Assembly: GCA_002197995.1 (NCBI GenBank)
Contig: NGZR01000002.1
Location: 5,890,001 to 5,954,000 of the forward strand
DNA length: 64,000 nt
Reading direction: 5' to 3'
Origin: Gaeumannomyces sp. JS-464
Taxonomy: Eukaryota; Ascomycota; Sordariomycetes; Magnaporthales; Magnaporthaceae
Made by a program: the position numbers and the translations under genes. This document shows, in pieces, positions 24,598-36,041 of this stretch; position 1 is the first letter of the stretch; every line of letters starts with the position of its first letter. Below the pieces are notes generated by a model, which saw nothing but the letters and a program-made list of their open reading frames with translations, made no database searches and was not told the DNA's origin.

Positions 24598-27500
24598 CTA
24601 GACGGCTCCTCTCAGCCTCTGCTTCCTAGCGAGCCAGTCGCCCAGCATGTTGTCGAGTTGCTGATGGGGGGAAATCATCAATTATGTTAGAGAACTATCA
24701 GATGGAGGCTCGGGAAAGACGGGCACATGGGAATGACTAGCAGAAATGGCGAGGGGTCAACTTACAGTGGTGATCTCTGCCAGCTTGGCATTTTGCTCTC
24801 TGAACAGAGTGCCTGCGACTGGATGATCAGGACCGGCCGGTGCCACATCCGACTTGTCGTAAACCACAATAAGCATGTCGCGAATGTCTGAACCCGAATC
24901 GAAAAAGGCACGAAGGCTAGTGTCGTTCCACGCAGAGCTTGTTGTCGTCGACGTCGACGTCGTGACTGAGTCTTCTTTCCGGTGCCGAGCGCTGCTGCCT
25001 TCGTCGCCGTCGAGAGGCTCGGGAGAAGGCGATGATATAGGCGATGACTGGTCTTCCTGGCTCGACGTGTCGCCCATGAGCGCGGGTGGGTTGTTGGAAT
25101 TAGCGGGGGATATCTGGACTGGCGATCCGCCCATCCGCTCGACGATTGCTTGCGCTTTGGTCGGTACCGAAGACTCCATCGGAGCGCCACCGAGGTTCTG
25201 TGGCTGTCGCGCCCCCCGGGTTTCCTCCCGCCCATCCCCGGATTGCGCAGCGCGTCTAGGCCGCGGCCCGGCCGCGTCGTCGCCGCCGGGATCCGAGTCG
25301 TCTAGAGGGGCGCGTGTCTTGACACTAGTCGCTCTCTGGGACGAGCTGTCACCGTCCTGTGTCCTGGACGGCGCAATCCTTGCCGTCGCCGATCTCTGGC
25401 TGCCGGTCTCCCTCGCATTCTCAGGTCGTGGCGCGATGTCTCGACTCTCTTGCGCAGCCTCGTCGACTATGCGCATGGTGGCTGGAGGGACATTGGCGAC
25501 GTTGTTGACTGTCGAGGCATCGGGGGCAGCCTCGCGCACAGAGGGACCGGGCTTCCGCGTTGGCGATGGCTCTGTGCGAGGCTGTTTCTGCAGCTTGCTT
25601 GGCTGCCGTTGCGGAGCAGACGCATTGTCAGGGGATTGCCTGTCGTCAGCATCCTCGAGCTCCCTGCCGTGCCCATTGTCTGTGCTGCTGTCCATGGACC
25701 GCTTGCCAAGCGACTCGTCGTCGTCGTCGGCCGACTTCTTTTTGCCTCCCCTGGTGAAAAAACTCCGGATCGCGCTGGGCTTCTTTTCCTTGTCTTTTTT
25801 GTCCTTCTTGCGCTTGTCGTCCCTGCCGAGGATGTTGTCCTTTTCGAGTTTGTCAAGGCTGGGTCTCTGCTTAAGTTCCCTGGACTCGCTCGACGTTCTC
25901 GGAGCCCCATCGTCTCGTAGAAGATTCGGGGTAAGGGTAATTTTCTTAGTCTCAACCGTGTCGTCCTTGAAGAACGAGTCTCTCACGGTCCCGTCCTTTG
26001 TTCTGGTCGGACCCGGCGTTTCCGACTTGGATGCCTCGAAGATCTCCTCGCTGCTCCTATTAACAGCCTTCCCGTTCAGCTCGTCACCATCGACATCTTC
26101 CCCTGTCTTGGGCTCTGTTGATGGCCTGCTGCTTGAAGCCTCGAGCCTTCCAGCCTCGTCCTTGGCCAATTGCTTGGCCCCTGCCTGTTGCTGATCCTGT
26201 GATATATGTTGCTGCTGATCCTGCTGTTGCTGTTGCTGCTGTTTTTGCTGCTGCTGCTGTTGTTGTTCTTGTTGCTGCTGCTGTTGCTGTTGCTGGACAT
26301 AATCATCCATTTCGCCATCTTCTTCTTCGGTTGAGTAATCGATTTCGGAATAGTCTACGTAGGTCGGCTCTGCGAACGTTACCCCCTTCGCTTTTCTCCT
26401 TCGCATCGCCGACTTGATAGGGTTCTTGGTCTTCTCCGCCTGGTCGCCCAGCATAGTAGCCGACAACTACAGGATAGTCAGACATGCTGGTCGTCGTCAT
26501 GCTGCCCGAGCGGCGGGTAAACTTACGTCAATATTCCTATGCTTGTTCAGTCTGGCCAGCCTCTCAGTCGGTGTTTCAATATGCTCGGCTGGAAGATATC
26601 CTGTGGGAAGGTCAATAGACGTGTCATCTCGAAGAAGCCGACATGGCAAGTAATATTGCGGAAAGACGGCGATACGTACCGATGCTGCTATCTTTGACTA
26701 CACGGACAAGCCACCAGTAGCTGTTGCTATCGTCCAGGAGCACCATGGTATCTCCTTTTGTCGCGTTCGCTTGGCCCTCGACCGTGGCCACGAAGGTGTG
26801 CAAGGCGTAAACGAATTCGAAATCGATGTCCTCTGCGACTTGTAAGCACTCAGAGCCCCAGCCGGAGTCACGGAACCGGAGGTCAGGGTTGTGAAGGTGA
26901 AGCAGTGAAGAGTCATCATCGCCATCGTCCTCATCCAGCGTCTTGTAAGCGAGTGTTAGTAAAGGGTCCGGTTCGTCCGGCCTGATGTATGTAGAGACGG
27001 CGTCGGCGACCTCGCCATCGCATTCGCAGCTCTCGGCACAACAAAAATGGTCCCGTGCTTCCTACGCTCCGTGACATGCTTCGTCGGCTGACCCATGCCG
27101 CTCCAGACAGGCCCAGCCAGGAGCTGCCAGAAGCGCCAGGTCTCCCTCTTGATTTTCTTGGCCTTGCTCAGTCGCAGTCGTGTTATCAAGGTCGTCCAGG
27201 TGGGCAATCAACGGCGGAGAGGCAGGCGGTCGTCGAGCAGGCTCACCGGGGACGCAGTGACGATGGCGATCATGGTCTTGGTCGCCAGCAGATAGCTGGC
27301 TGACCAGAGTCAGGTGCTTGGGGGAGTCGGTGTATGGAGAGGACGACCTCGCGTCGCCGGACAGAGGTGCAGACGCCGGAGAACTACCCGGCGGCGGCTG
27401 CTGAGAAGGAGAAGGTGGAGGGGCCGGCTGCAGGGTGTACCCACCGTCTTCGATCGAGGGCGAGCTCGAGATCTTGTCCATCATGTCGTCGTCCAGGCCG

Positions 27501-28118
27501 TCGTCGTCGGCGTTGGCGTCGAGCTCCTCCTCGGACACATCGTGGCCGCCATTCTGTGCGATGGCCAAGGCATCTTGTCGGTCCATCTTGTTATGGGCTG
27601 GCGCGGCGGCGCTGTCGTGCTGCGTCGTGGGCTCGAGGGCGCTCGTGTGGCCGGCGGCCAGGTCGTCGGCGTACTGCTGAAGCTGGTGTTCAACGTCGGT
27701 GCCAGCGCCCCAGGACACACGAGGGCTGCGGAGGTTCTCCTCGGCAGTCTCTGCGGCAACCTCGCGGAGAGTCTCGGCCTGGTGGGGCGCGAGCGACGAC
27801 GGGTGGTGCTGCGGATGGCGTGTGTGGTCCCTGGCTGACGGGGCGCCGCGATCTTGCAAATCAATCGAGTCTGGTACGGATGGAGGAAGACGGTGAGGAT
27901 GAGTGAGCGAGGATTAGCACTTGACGGTTCGCGCAGGCCACGGAGCCTTGACGCCTCGACGTGCAGGGCTGGTTCGACGCCAATGGCAAGCCACAGATGG
28001 AGCCAGTCGAACGCCGGGTCGGAATGGGGGCCAGGGCTGGGGATGGCCAGAGCGGCGCCTCAGCGCGCCAACTTGGAGATTTGAACGTACCCGCGCGAAT
28101 TATCTCGGGGCGAGTCAT
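24598..28118 (-). CDS. tea4: Tea4/Bud14-like SH3 cell-polarity protein with an in-frame TAG
   Basis: Tea4/TeaC/Bud14 proteins link microtubule-delivered end markers to formins and PP1 at growing tips. Exons: 28091-28118 (MTRPEIIRA), 26680-27870, 26527-26600, 24766-26466 and 24598-24660, with GT-AG introns. The SH3 domain begins around FEFVYALHTFVATVEGQANA and continues through NSYWWLVRVVKDSSIGYLPA, crossing the 79-nt intron. A Q-rich tract (about 26183-26297) lies early in exon 4, followed by low-complexity Ser/Asp/Lys sequence. The last exon encodes QLDNMLGDWLARKQRLRGAV. An in-frame TAG at 27062-27064 interrupts exon 2 upstream of the SH3 domain, while the frame on both sides is the same and acidic coding sequence resumes at once. 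A 189-nt intron at 27058-27246 (donor GTGAGC, poor acceptor) could remove it. Length is about 955 residues with that intron, or 1018 codons counting the TAG. Confidence 0.87.
26183..26297 (-). repeat. Polyglutamine-coding CAG/CAA tract in TEA4
   Basis: Mixed CAG/CAA codons encode runs of up to 9 Gln broken by E, K, D and an HISQD spacer. The mixed codons suggest a maintained Q-rich region, but length variation between strains is likely. Confidence 0.85.
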
Positions 28119-29650
28119 GGTCTATTGCGATTTTGGCGACATCAACGGCTGGCGAACGCTGGCAGGTGCAATGCAAGACAAAGTGCGCTGCGGCTACAAG
28201 TAGGTCGATGAGGATGTTTGGTCGCCTCTATTGTTCCTTTGGCTGTCATGAAACAAGAGGTTTTTTTTTGGCCCATCTGGCTTCTGCTGCAATTGGATCC
28301 CCTTGGATGGCCGCCCGCTTGCTGCGCCTGCTGCCCGCCCCCTCCTGCTGTCCTTGCTTGCTTGGGTTGGAGCCCAGTCGCGTTCTAGCTCACGGACGCT
28401 CCCAGTTGGCACTACCACATGCTCACTTGGCACTAGCCAGACAACCACGGTGGCAGCTGGTTTCTGGTGGTGTCCAAAGCACTTCATTGATAGCCTGCTG
28501 AGCCGACGGGGGTGCGCGCCGGCGCTGCAGCACGTCCACATTTGGGTGTAGCAGACGTGTCTGCGACGCTTTAACCTCACAAGAGAATGCAGGAGGGTTG
28601 GGTTACCCCTGCTCAGAATGGCGCTCATTAAAATTTGGATCCGCTCTTGTTCCCACTTCCCTCAAAATGGAACTAAAAGAAAACGAAACTGGAGAGGGTG
28701 TGGGGAAAATGGGAAGGGCTGTTGCGCGCCTCCTTTTTTTTATTCTTTTTTTATTTTATTCTTGGTGGAACGCCCTCCCCGCCTGGCTTTCATCGGCGCC
28801 TGGACTCCCAGCCCCCCAGCACATTTGTCCTCCGACTCCCGGGATAACGTCACTCTCCTCAGCCCGGGTGTCCCATGACCGTTAGCTTCCGACACCGAAA
28901 TAGTAATCCGAATGTGCCTCGAGACAACATGATTGAGGCGTCGAAGTGGGTTGGATATAATTATCTGTGATTTAATGTGAGCTTTAAGCTTTATGTTAGA
29001 CACATAGCTCACTCCATGCGATGAATACAGGGAACTAGGCTCTGTCCAAAGCACGTGATGAACCACGGCTTGACAAGATAATACAATCATCCGTATGGGC
29101 CACAAGAAACAAACCAAGCTGCCAGCCGCTACAACGCCGGTCTAGTCACTCGAAACGATAAAAGCCAGTGGAGAGTTCTGAATCGCGTAGTCGCGAAGGC
29201 AACAGCCACATGTGATTTCCAATGATCTCTATTGTGCGCTCTTCACAGACTCTCGGCCAGTGACAACGTCACCCAAGTCAAGAGGGGAGAGGGCACGAAA
29301 GGAAGAGAAAGATAGAGAGAGAGAGACAAAAAAAAAAGAAAAAAAAAAGAGTACAGGACAATGTGAAAAAGCAAGCTTCATCAACACATCAACGAGATCC
29401 CGACCAACTGGTAGAGATCGCAAAATCTGGCGAATGACAGTATCCAAAATTTATTAGAAAGGGAAAGACGGAAGGAGGGAGAAATTCAAAGAGGAGGTGA
29501 GCGTTAGAAAACGGCGGAGGAAGTAGAAGGATGTAGAAATCACTATGGATGCCGCGATCAGGATGCTGTTAGGTGCGGCCGCCCGAGGGCAGCTGAATGC
29601 GCAAGGTGGACAGCGCTCACGTGAAGCCAGAACCACGAACTCGAGAGAGA
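28119..29650. other. Intergenic region between TEA4 promoter and SUT transporter 3' end
   Basis: TEA4 promoter/leader at the left, then AT-richer sequence. A purine-rich GA/A tract at about 29300-29352 lies close to the transporter 3' end. No supported gene. Confidence 0.55.
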
Positions 29651-31838
29651 TCAATATTCGGCACCACCGAAGCTGCTGTGTCTCACCAAGGTCGCGCGCT
29701 CAAGAGAAGCTCGGGGGAGGGACTCGACACTTTGACGGCGGCTGTGAGATGATAGGGGCCTCGACAGTCCGCTCAGAGAGGCGCCGTCCCCCTGCTCCAT
29801 CTCCGAGAGTGCGTCGGCTGGCACCACGGGCTCGTCCTCGATGCAATGAACGAACCAGGCCGCGACAAGCACCGCTATTCCACCGAGGGCCAAAACCACA
29901 GCGATGCTATGATCGCCAGGCACGCCCCGTGGCTTCTGGAAGATCTTGAAGATGATGCTCGAAACCACCGTCGCAATGATTTGCGGGGCCGCAATCGCCA
30001 TGTTGTGGATTCCCAGGATGACGCCCGCCTGGTCTGCCGGCTGTTCAGCAGCGCCGCCGTTAGCGTGGTCCTCGTAGCCGTCTAGCGACGGGCTCCTGTC
30101 ACTGTCGCTCCGGTCAACATCGGACACACGCTGCCGCTGCGCCCTAAGCAGGGCATCGCGCCGGGAGATCTCGGCGCTGATGATGGCCCACGGTGCCCAC
30201 AGCGTCAGGGCCCATGTGATGCCCACAAGCCCAATCAAGACCGTGGCGGCCTCGACAGTTCGAACGAAGACGGTGCAGAACATGCTGCCGGCGAACAGGA
30301 TGTGCGAGAACATCCAGGCACGGCGAAGGGTAAAGCCGGGGATCACAAGCCGGTCCAGCCACGTCTTGCCTTCGCCGTCGTAGTCCTTGGCCGCCACGAC
30401 CGCGGGGCCCTCCCCGGGTGCGTCCGTCAGGGGTAGTGGTTGGCTATCGTACGTCGGGGCGATGAAGAAGGGGAGGAATAGGTTGGTGACGAGGCTGGTG
30501 ATAGAATAGATGAGCAAGGCAAAAGTGCCCACCCGAGTGGCCCGCTCATAGAGCTCGTCGAGTTCCTGAGGGGTCATGTTTGGGTTCTCTTGCAGGAATG
30601 GCTCCACGTATATCTCGCCAATGTAGGACGACGTGTAGAACAGCATGGGGAAGAAGCCGATCCAAGCGCAGAACTGGACTTGGCAAACCTTCTTTGTCTG
30701 CGGCGGGAGGCGCTTGATCGACGTGAAGATTTTGGCAAAGAATGAAAGGACCCCGGGCTGGTCGCTGGGCGGGGGCCCCTCCAGCCGAGGGTCACGCTCG
30801 CGGATGAAAACACAGCTCACAACGATGGTGGCGGCTAGAGCTATGCATGCTATGGCACATAGATCTTGGAACTGCGTCCGCCCGAGCCACGAGGTGATCT
30901 GCGGCAGGTTGACAAAGCCGGCGATATAACCCATGATGTTGCCAACACCAACAATTCGACTGGCCATGGCATTGGCAGCCTCTAGAGCCATGGATATGGT
31001 CAGACAGCCACATCAAGCAAGAATGCCGAGGACGACCGTCGGGGCAGATAGAGGTATGGCGGGACTTACCCTGTTGGTGGGCGGGCGCGCAATCCAGGAT
31101 GAAGGCGCGGATCGCAGCCTGGACTGTTTGTCGAAACACAAACGACGCCGGTCAGCGGCAGAAACAAGGCAAGGCCGGAGTAGGCTAGAGGAGCAGCATA
31201 CCGGTGTTGATGGCAAAGTCCAAGATGTAGACCCAGAGCACGGCAACGACGATGATGGCAAGCTTGACACCCTCGGAGTCGGGGTCAGCGCCGAACAGGC
31301 CGAGAAAGCCGCCGACAATCTCCTTGGTCCAGGCCAGGAACAGGAGTGAGCAAATGGTGGCAGCGGCGCCGCCCAGCATAAAGGGCTTCCGCTTGCCCCA
31401 GCGCACACGACAGTTATCGCTCAACATGCCGACATAAGGCTGCACCAGGGTGCCGGATAAGGGACCCGCGATCCACACCAGGGCCATCAGGGACTTGCTC
31501 AGACCGAGCGAGAGCAGGTATGGGGAGCCGTTAGAAAGCTCGACAGACCATGCGATCTGGAGTCCGCCGATGCTGATGGTCAGCAGGATGAGGTACCAGA
31601 CGCTTTTTGTGGCCTGAAACTCGTCGGTCTCGAGATCCCGACCGTGTCCGCCGTTGGCAGCGAGGCCGTCGTCCTCGGCGGAGCCGGCGGGCGAGAGAAG
31701 CGGAGACTGTTCATTGTCCTGGTTTCGGCGGGCCTCTGCCGATGTTCTGGGCGATGGGGTGCGACGGGCGTGGTCCGTGGCGGCAGCAGTGGAGGAGACG
31801 CCGCCTTGTCTAGAGAGTTCGGCTAATGACGAGGGCAT
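29651..31838 (-). CDS. SUT-like sugar/H+ symporter (GPH family MFS)
   Basis: Resembles fungal relatives of plant sucrose transporters such as S. pombe Sut1 (alpha-glucoside:proton symport, plasma membrane). Exons 31202-31838, 31070-31123 and 29651-30981; GT-AG introns of 78 and 88 nt. The short middle exon encodes QAAIRAFILDCAPAHQQ, which continues into EAANAMASRIVGVGNIMGY, typical of helices 4-5 of this family. The loop 2-3 signature is present as RWGKRKPFMLGG. Twelve membrane helices can be placed, with a long acidic central loop and a Ser/Arg-rich C-terminus. I chose ATG 31838 (MPSSLAELSRQ) because the upstream extension of the frame begins with a non-ATG codon. 673 residues, no frame disruption. 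Substrate cannot be told from sequence. It diverges from NHX1 across 1.4 kb. Confidence 0.88.
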
Positions 31839-33232
31839 CAATGCTGCCTGGCAAGCCAGCAAGCGGGAGATGCGGCAGCGAAAGCCGAGGCAATGGTCTT
31901 CCCACTACGCGAGAGGGCGAGGTAGGTATGGCGATGTGGGCGGCTCGAGGGGGGTATGGAGTAGAAGGTATATACGCCGGCGTATGGATGGGGTGGGCGA
32001 TGACAAGGAACGCTGGGCGATGAGTGCGAGACGAGCCGCTGTCGTGGGTGCGCTCGCTAGTGGTGGACGCGCGCAAGGTGTCCAAGTGTTCAATCGTGCT
32101 GCCGAGCTAGCCACAGTGGCTCCCCTAGAGGTACCTGGAGGTAGATCGGCAGGCAGGGGCCCGGCTATGTCGACCACCTGCAGCTGTGTCTTCACGTTGG
32201 GTCCGTCAGCAGGAATGCCTAGAGGCAGGTGGGCAGGCTGCTCCTGCAGAGGGCCAGGGGGCCAGGAGGCCGTCACGCGGGTCAATGATAAGGTGCCACG
32301 AGATTCTCCTTTCGCTGAGCAACGTCACAAGCGGCGGCGGCGGCACGACGGGCGATGGTGGTGGTGGTCGCTGGGCTGCAGGTGCTTGGTTGAGGTGGAT
32401 AACACCATGTGCCCGTCTGCTCTCCACAGAGCGAGGCCTGGGGATGATCCACCTCGGATGGCCCCGCTGACAAGGAGTGGACCAGACGAGGCCAGGCTGG
32501 CGCCCGCCTCGCCGCAGCCAACGCGATGGGCGGCGCACTGCGGCACACCCACCTGGGCAGCCGGGTCCATTCTTATCGACAACAGCTCGTGCCAGCTTCA
32601 TCCTCAATACATAGGTCAGGCTGCAACGCTACTAGAGTACATCCTCAGTAGGTTCCCCAGCCATTTGCCTACCATTGCGCTCCAAAAGTTTCCATAGTGT
32701 AAACTGTAGGTACCCGGCACTGTCTGTGGATTGTGTGCTTGGAACGGATGCGGGCGACCAGTTGGGCCCACCTGCACACGGCTCGTGCAGCTTAATTCTA
32801 CTAGTATGTGTCCAATCGGTTGGTCGGGGCTATCCAACTTCAAGCCTTGAGAAATCCCGACCTGCATTGATCCAGCCTTGCACGAACAGCCTGCACCGCG
32901 CTGGGCAGCCAAACTACCGCCCCAAATATCGACTGGATTGCCGTGCACACCCCGGCCCAAGCAGGCCGGCACATCCTTCTGCCTGCCTCGACACCAAGAC
33001 ACTCTTCCACCAGCCGGTCGCACCCTGATCGCCGCGGTGCGCGCCTCGGGTGCAGGCGCCTGCCTCTTCATCCAGCCGTCCAGCCAGCCAACGAGTCTTC
33101 ATTTCATGATCCACCACACCCAATCTTGCTCGGCAGGCACCGCTCGCTGTTTCTGGGCCTTGACCCGGCCCTCCATCCCACCCGCGCTCCCGCCGCCCCT
33201 CTCCTCCGCACCCCGCTGCCGCCCGCCCGCCT
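31839..33232. other. Divergent intergenic region between SUT transporter and NHX1
   Basis: Shared promoter region of two membrane transporter genes. Contains TACC/GGTA fragments near 32130 and CT-rich sequence before NHX1. No gene supported. Confidence 0.6.
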
Positions 33233-35511
33233 ATGATGCTCGCCGAAGCGGCCGGCGCCGTCCTGGAGCTCTCCAGTATGTCCCTCTCCTTGGCCCTCAT
33301 CCCCATCCCTGCCTCTGTTCTCCGCTAACCGACGCAACTCGGCTTCGATCAAGGGCGGGCCGCTGAGGAAACCGAGCCCGGAGGTATGGCGCCGAACCGA
33401 TCCTCCCCATGTGCGCCTACCACTTTGCAAGCCGCATCAAGCTGACGCCGAGCCGCAGAGGACTCGTCCAAGAAGGAGATACACTCTTCGTGGGCTCTCT
33501 TTATCCTCATCGCCCTCCTGATCGCCGCCTTCTTCGCCAGCTACTTCCTCCAGCAGAGGAAAATCACGGCCATCCATGAGACGGTCGTTTCCATATTTGC
33601 CGGTTCGCCGCCCGCTTTCTCCTATCATCCCCCCGTCGCGTCGGCCCGCCAGTTTCCCCAACATGCACGCTGTCGTCGGTTGGTTATCGGGTCGCATTCT
33701 AACTCGCAAGCCGCAGGCATGGTCGTCGGCCTGTTTCTGCGCGTGCTCGCCGGCGACAGCATCCAGGAACTCGTCAGCTTCGACTACCAGATATTCTTCA
33801 ACCTACTGCTTCCGCCCATCATTCTCTCGTCTGGCTACGAGCTGCACCAGGCCAACTTCTTCCGCAACATCGGCACTATCCTCACCTTTGCCTTTGCCGG
33901 GACCTTCCTGTCCGCCATGGTCATTGGGGTCATCTTATGGCTGTACACGCGCGTCCCTTTGGAGGGTCTGACAATGAACTGGATTGACGCTATCTCTGTC
34001 GGCGCCACCCTGTCCGCCACGGATCCCGTCACCATCCTGGCCATCTTCAACTCTTACAAGGTGGACCCCAAGCTCTACACCATCATATTTGGCGAGTCGA
34101 TTCTAAATGACGCCATCGCCATCGTCATCTTCGAGTCCGCCCAAAAGTCGCGCAAGGGCTCGGGCAGCGCCCCAGGTGTTGCAACGCTGTTCTGGGGTCT
34201 CTGGATATTCCTGCGCGACTTCTTTGGCAGCCTGATGATCGGCGCTCTCGTCGGCATCCTAACTGCGCTCGGGCTCAAATACACCTATGTCCGCCGGTAC
34301 CCCAAGATCGAGAGCTGCCTTATCGTTCTCATCGCGTACGCGACATATTATTTCTCCCAGGCCATTCACATGTCGGGCATCGTCTCTCTCCTCTTCTGCG
34401 GCATCACCCTCAAGCACTATGCCTACTTCAACATGTCGAGGCGGACGCAGCTCACGACAAAGTACCTTTTCCAGGTTACGGCCCAGCTCTCGGAGAACTT
34501 CATCTTCATATACCTCGGCCTCTCACTCTTCACCGACAAGAGCCACCAGTTCCAGCCACTGCTGATCATTGTCACTGTCATGGCCGTGTGTGCGGCCCGC
34601 TGGGTCGCCGTGTTCCCACTGTCATGGGCCATCAACTGGTTCATCCGCTACCGCGCCCGCCGCCGCGGCATTCAAAACGCAGCCGACGAGCTCCCATACA
34701 GCTACCAGGCCATGCTCTTCTGGGCCGGCCTGCGCGGTGCTGTCGGCGTGGCTCTGGCAGCCCTTCTGACTGCCAAGGATCACCGCGCGTTCAAGGCCAC
34801 CGTTCTGGTCGTCGTGGTTCTCACTGTCATCATCTTTGGCGGCACCACAGCTCGCATGCTCGAGATCCTGGGCATCCGCACTGGAGTCGTAGAGGAGATC
34901 GACTCGGACGACGAGTTCGACATCGAGGCCGTCCACGACGGCGGTGGCGGTCTCTACAAACGCTCTGCTAACGCCATCGGCTTCAATCCACGTAACCGCG
35001 CGAGCGTGGTTCCTCTGGACCGGGTCGATCCCCGCCAGAATGGAAAGCGGAGTGACAGCGGCGGTGGCGGCGGCGGGCGCGATGACGAGCAAGGTGTCTG
35101 GGCGTCAGGCCACCGCTCGCCCCTCACAATGACCCGACCCACGAGCCTTAGTCGCACGGGGTCTGGGCGCGAAGACAACGAAAGGGCAGACCTCCTCGGC
35201 CACGTGAGCGGGGCGACAGACTCGGACCTGGGAGCGACATTGACACGTCAGACCTTCCGCCCCCGGCACCGAGACGGAGATCCAGCCCCATGCCTGGCGC
35301 GGGCGAGGCCAGTAGCTCAGCAGAGGGTAGCCGGAGTCGAGCAAACACTGAGACAGGCGGCCATTTGTCGGCCACCGCAGCCATTCGCCAGCTTTTCAGC
35401 ACCGAAGATCCATCAGCGTTGTTTAGGCAGCTTGATGAAGATTACATCAAGCCCAAACTACTCCTCGACGGGGGTCCGGGCCGAACAAACGGGCCTGGTG
35501 GGCCAAGCTAG
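33233..35511 (+). CDS. nhx1: Endosomal/vacuolar Na+(K+)/H+ exchanger NHX1
   Basis: CPA1-type antiporter of late endosome/vacuole that sets luminal pH and sequesters Na+/K+. Exons 33233-33275, 33354-33383 (a 30-nt microexon), 33459-33602 and 33717-35511. The microexon gives RAAEETEPG and keeps phase; without it the acidic N-terminal segment is lost but the frame also holds. The membrane domain is complete: FNLLLPPIILSSGYELHQAN (amiloride-site-like LLPPI), SVGATLSATDPVTILAIF and the ion-binding FGESILNDAIAIVIFE. In the tail the frame changes once: GGG at 35230-35232 must be GGGG. The conserved end (IRQLFSTEDPSALFRQLDED, then YIKPKLLLDGG) is then reached, stopping at TAG 35511. Product 670 residues. 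Without correction an unrelated tail would run to 35638. Confidence 0.92.
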
Positions 35512-36041
35512 AGCTGACCTCTGTTTTTATGCGCGCGCGAGCGTGCGATTGCGTTCGTGTGCAGGTGTTCGTCCGCTCGACTCCGGGATACAAAGCTCCA
35601 GGGAAGAAGCGTATTGGCCATCAATCAATCGAGCGTAGAACAAGATGAGGCGCCGCTAACACTGGGTCTCATGCGAGAACAACCAAGTTCACCCGCCCGA
35701 GACTTAGGTCTGGTAGTGGCTCAGCATTGGTCTGTATATAACCCACCCATCACATTTCGGGCGCTTGTGACTCGGGTTCGGCTGATCTGGTGACTGCACC
35801 TAATGCGGGCGTCTAGCTAGCCGACTGTATGTCTTTATGTTTAGTCGTCTTTGTCTTGGATTTTAACGGCTGCTCTAATTCTATAGAGTCCTCAGTCAGG
35901 AGGGAGATGTTCCTCCGAACGACCCCCGGATATTGCAGCCATCAAACTTGAAGATATATAGCAAGACGCTCATGGCATGGAATCCTACAGAGGGCCGCCC
36001 GCCTAGAGATGTGCGATAGCCAGGCGCGTGTTACCGCCTGA
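35512..36041. other. Convergent 3' flanks of NHX1 and acetoacetyl-CoA synthetase
   Basis: Short AT-richer spacer between two convergent genes; no gene or distinctive element seen. Confidence 0.6.

Noticed and set aside
24875..26194. 439-codon open frame antisense to TEA4
   Set aside because: Shadow of the Ser/Asp-rich low-complexity TEA4 exon; no family and no own splice structure.
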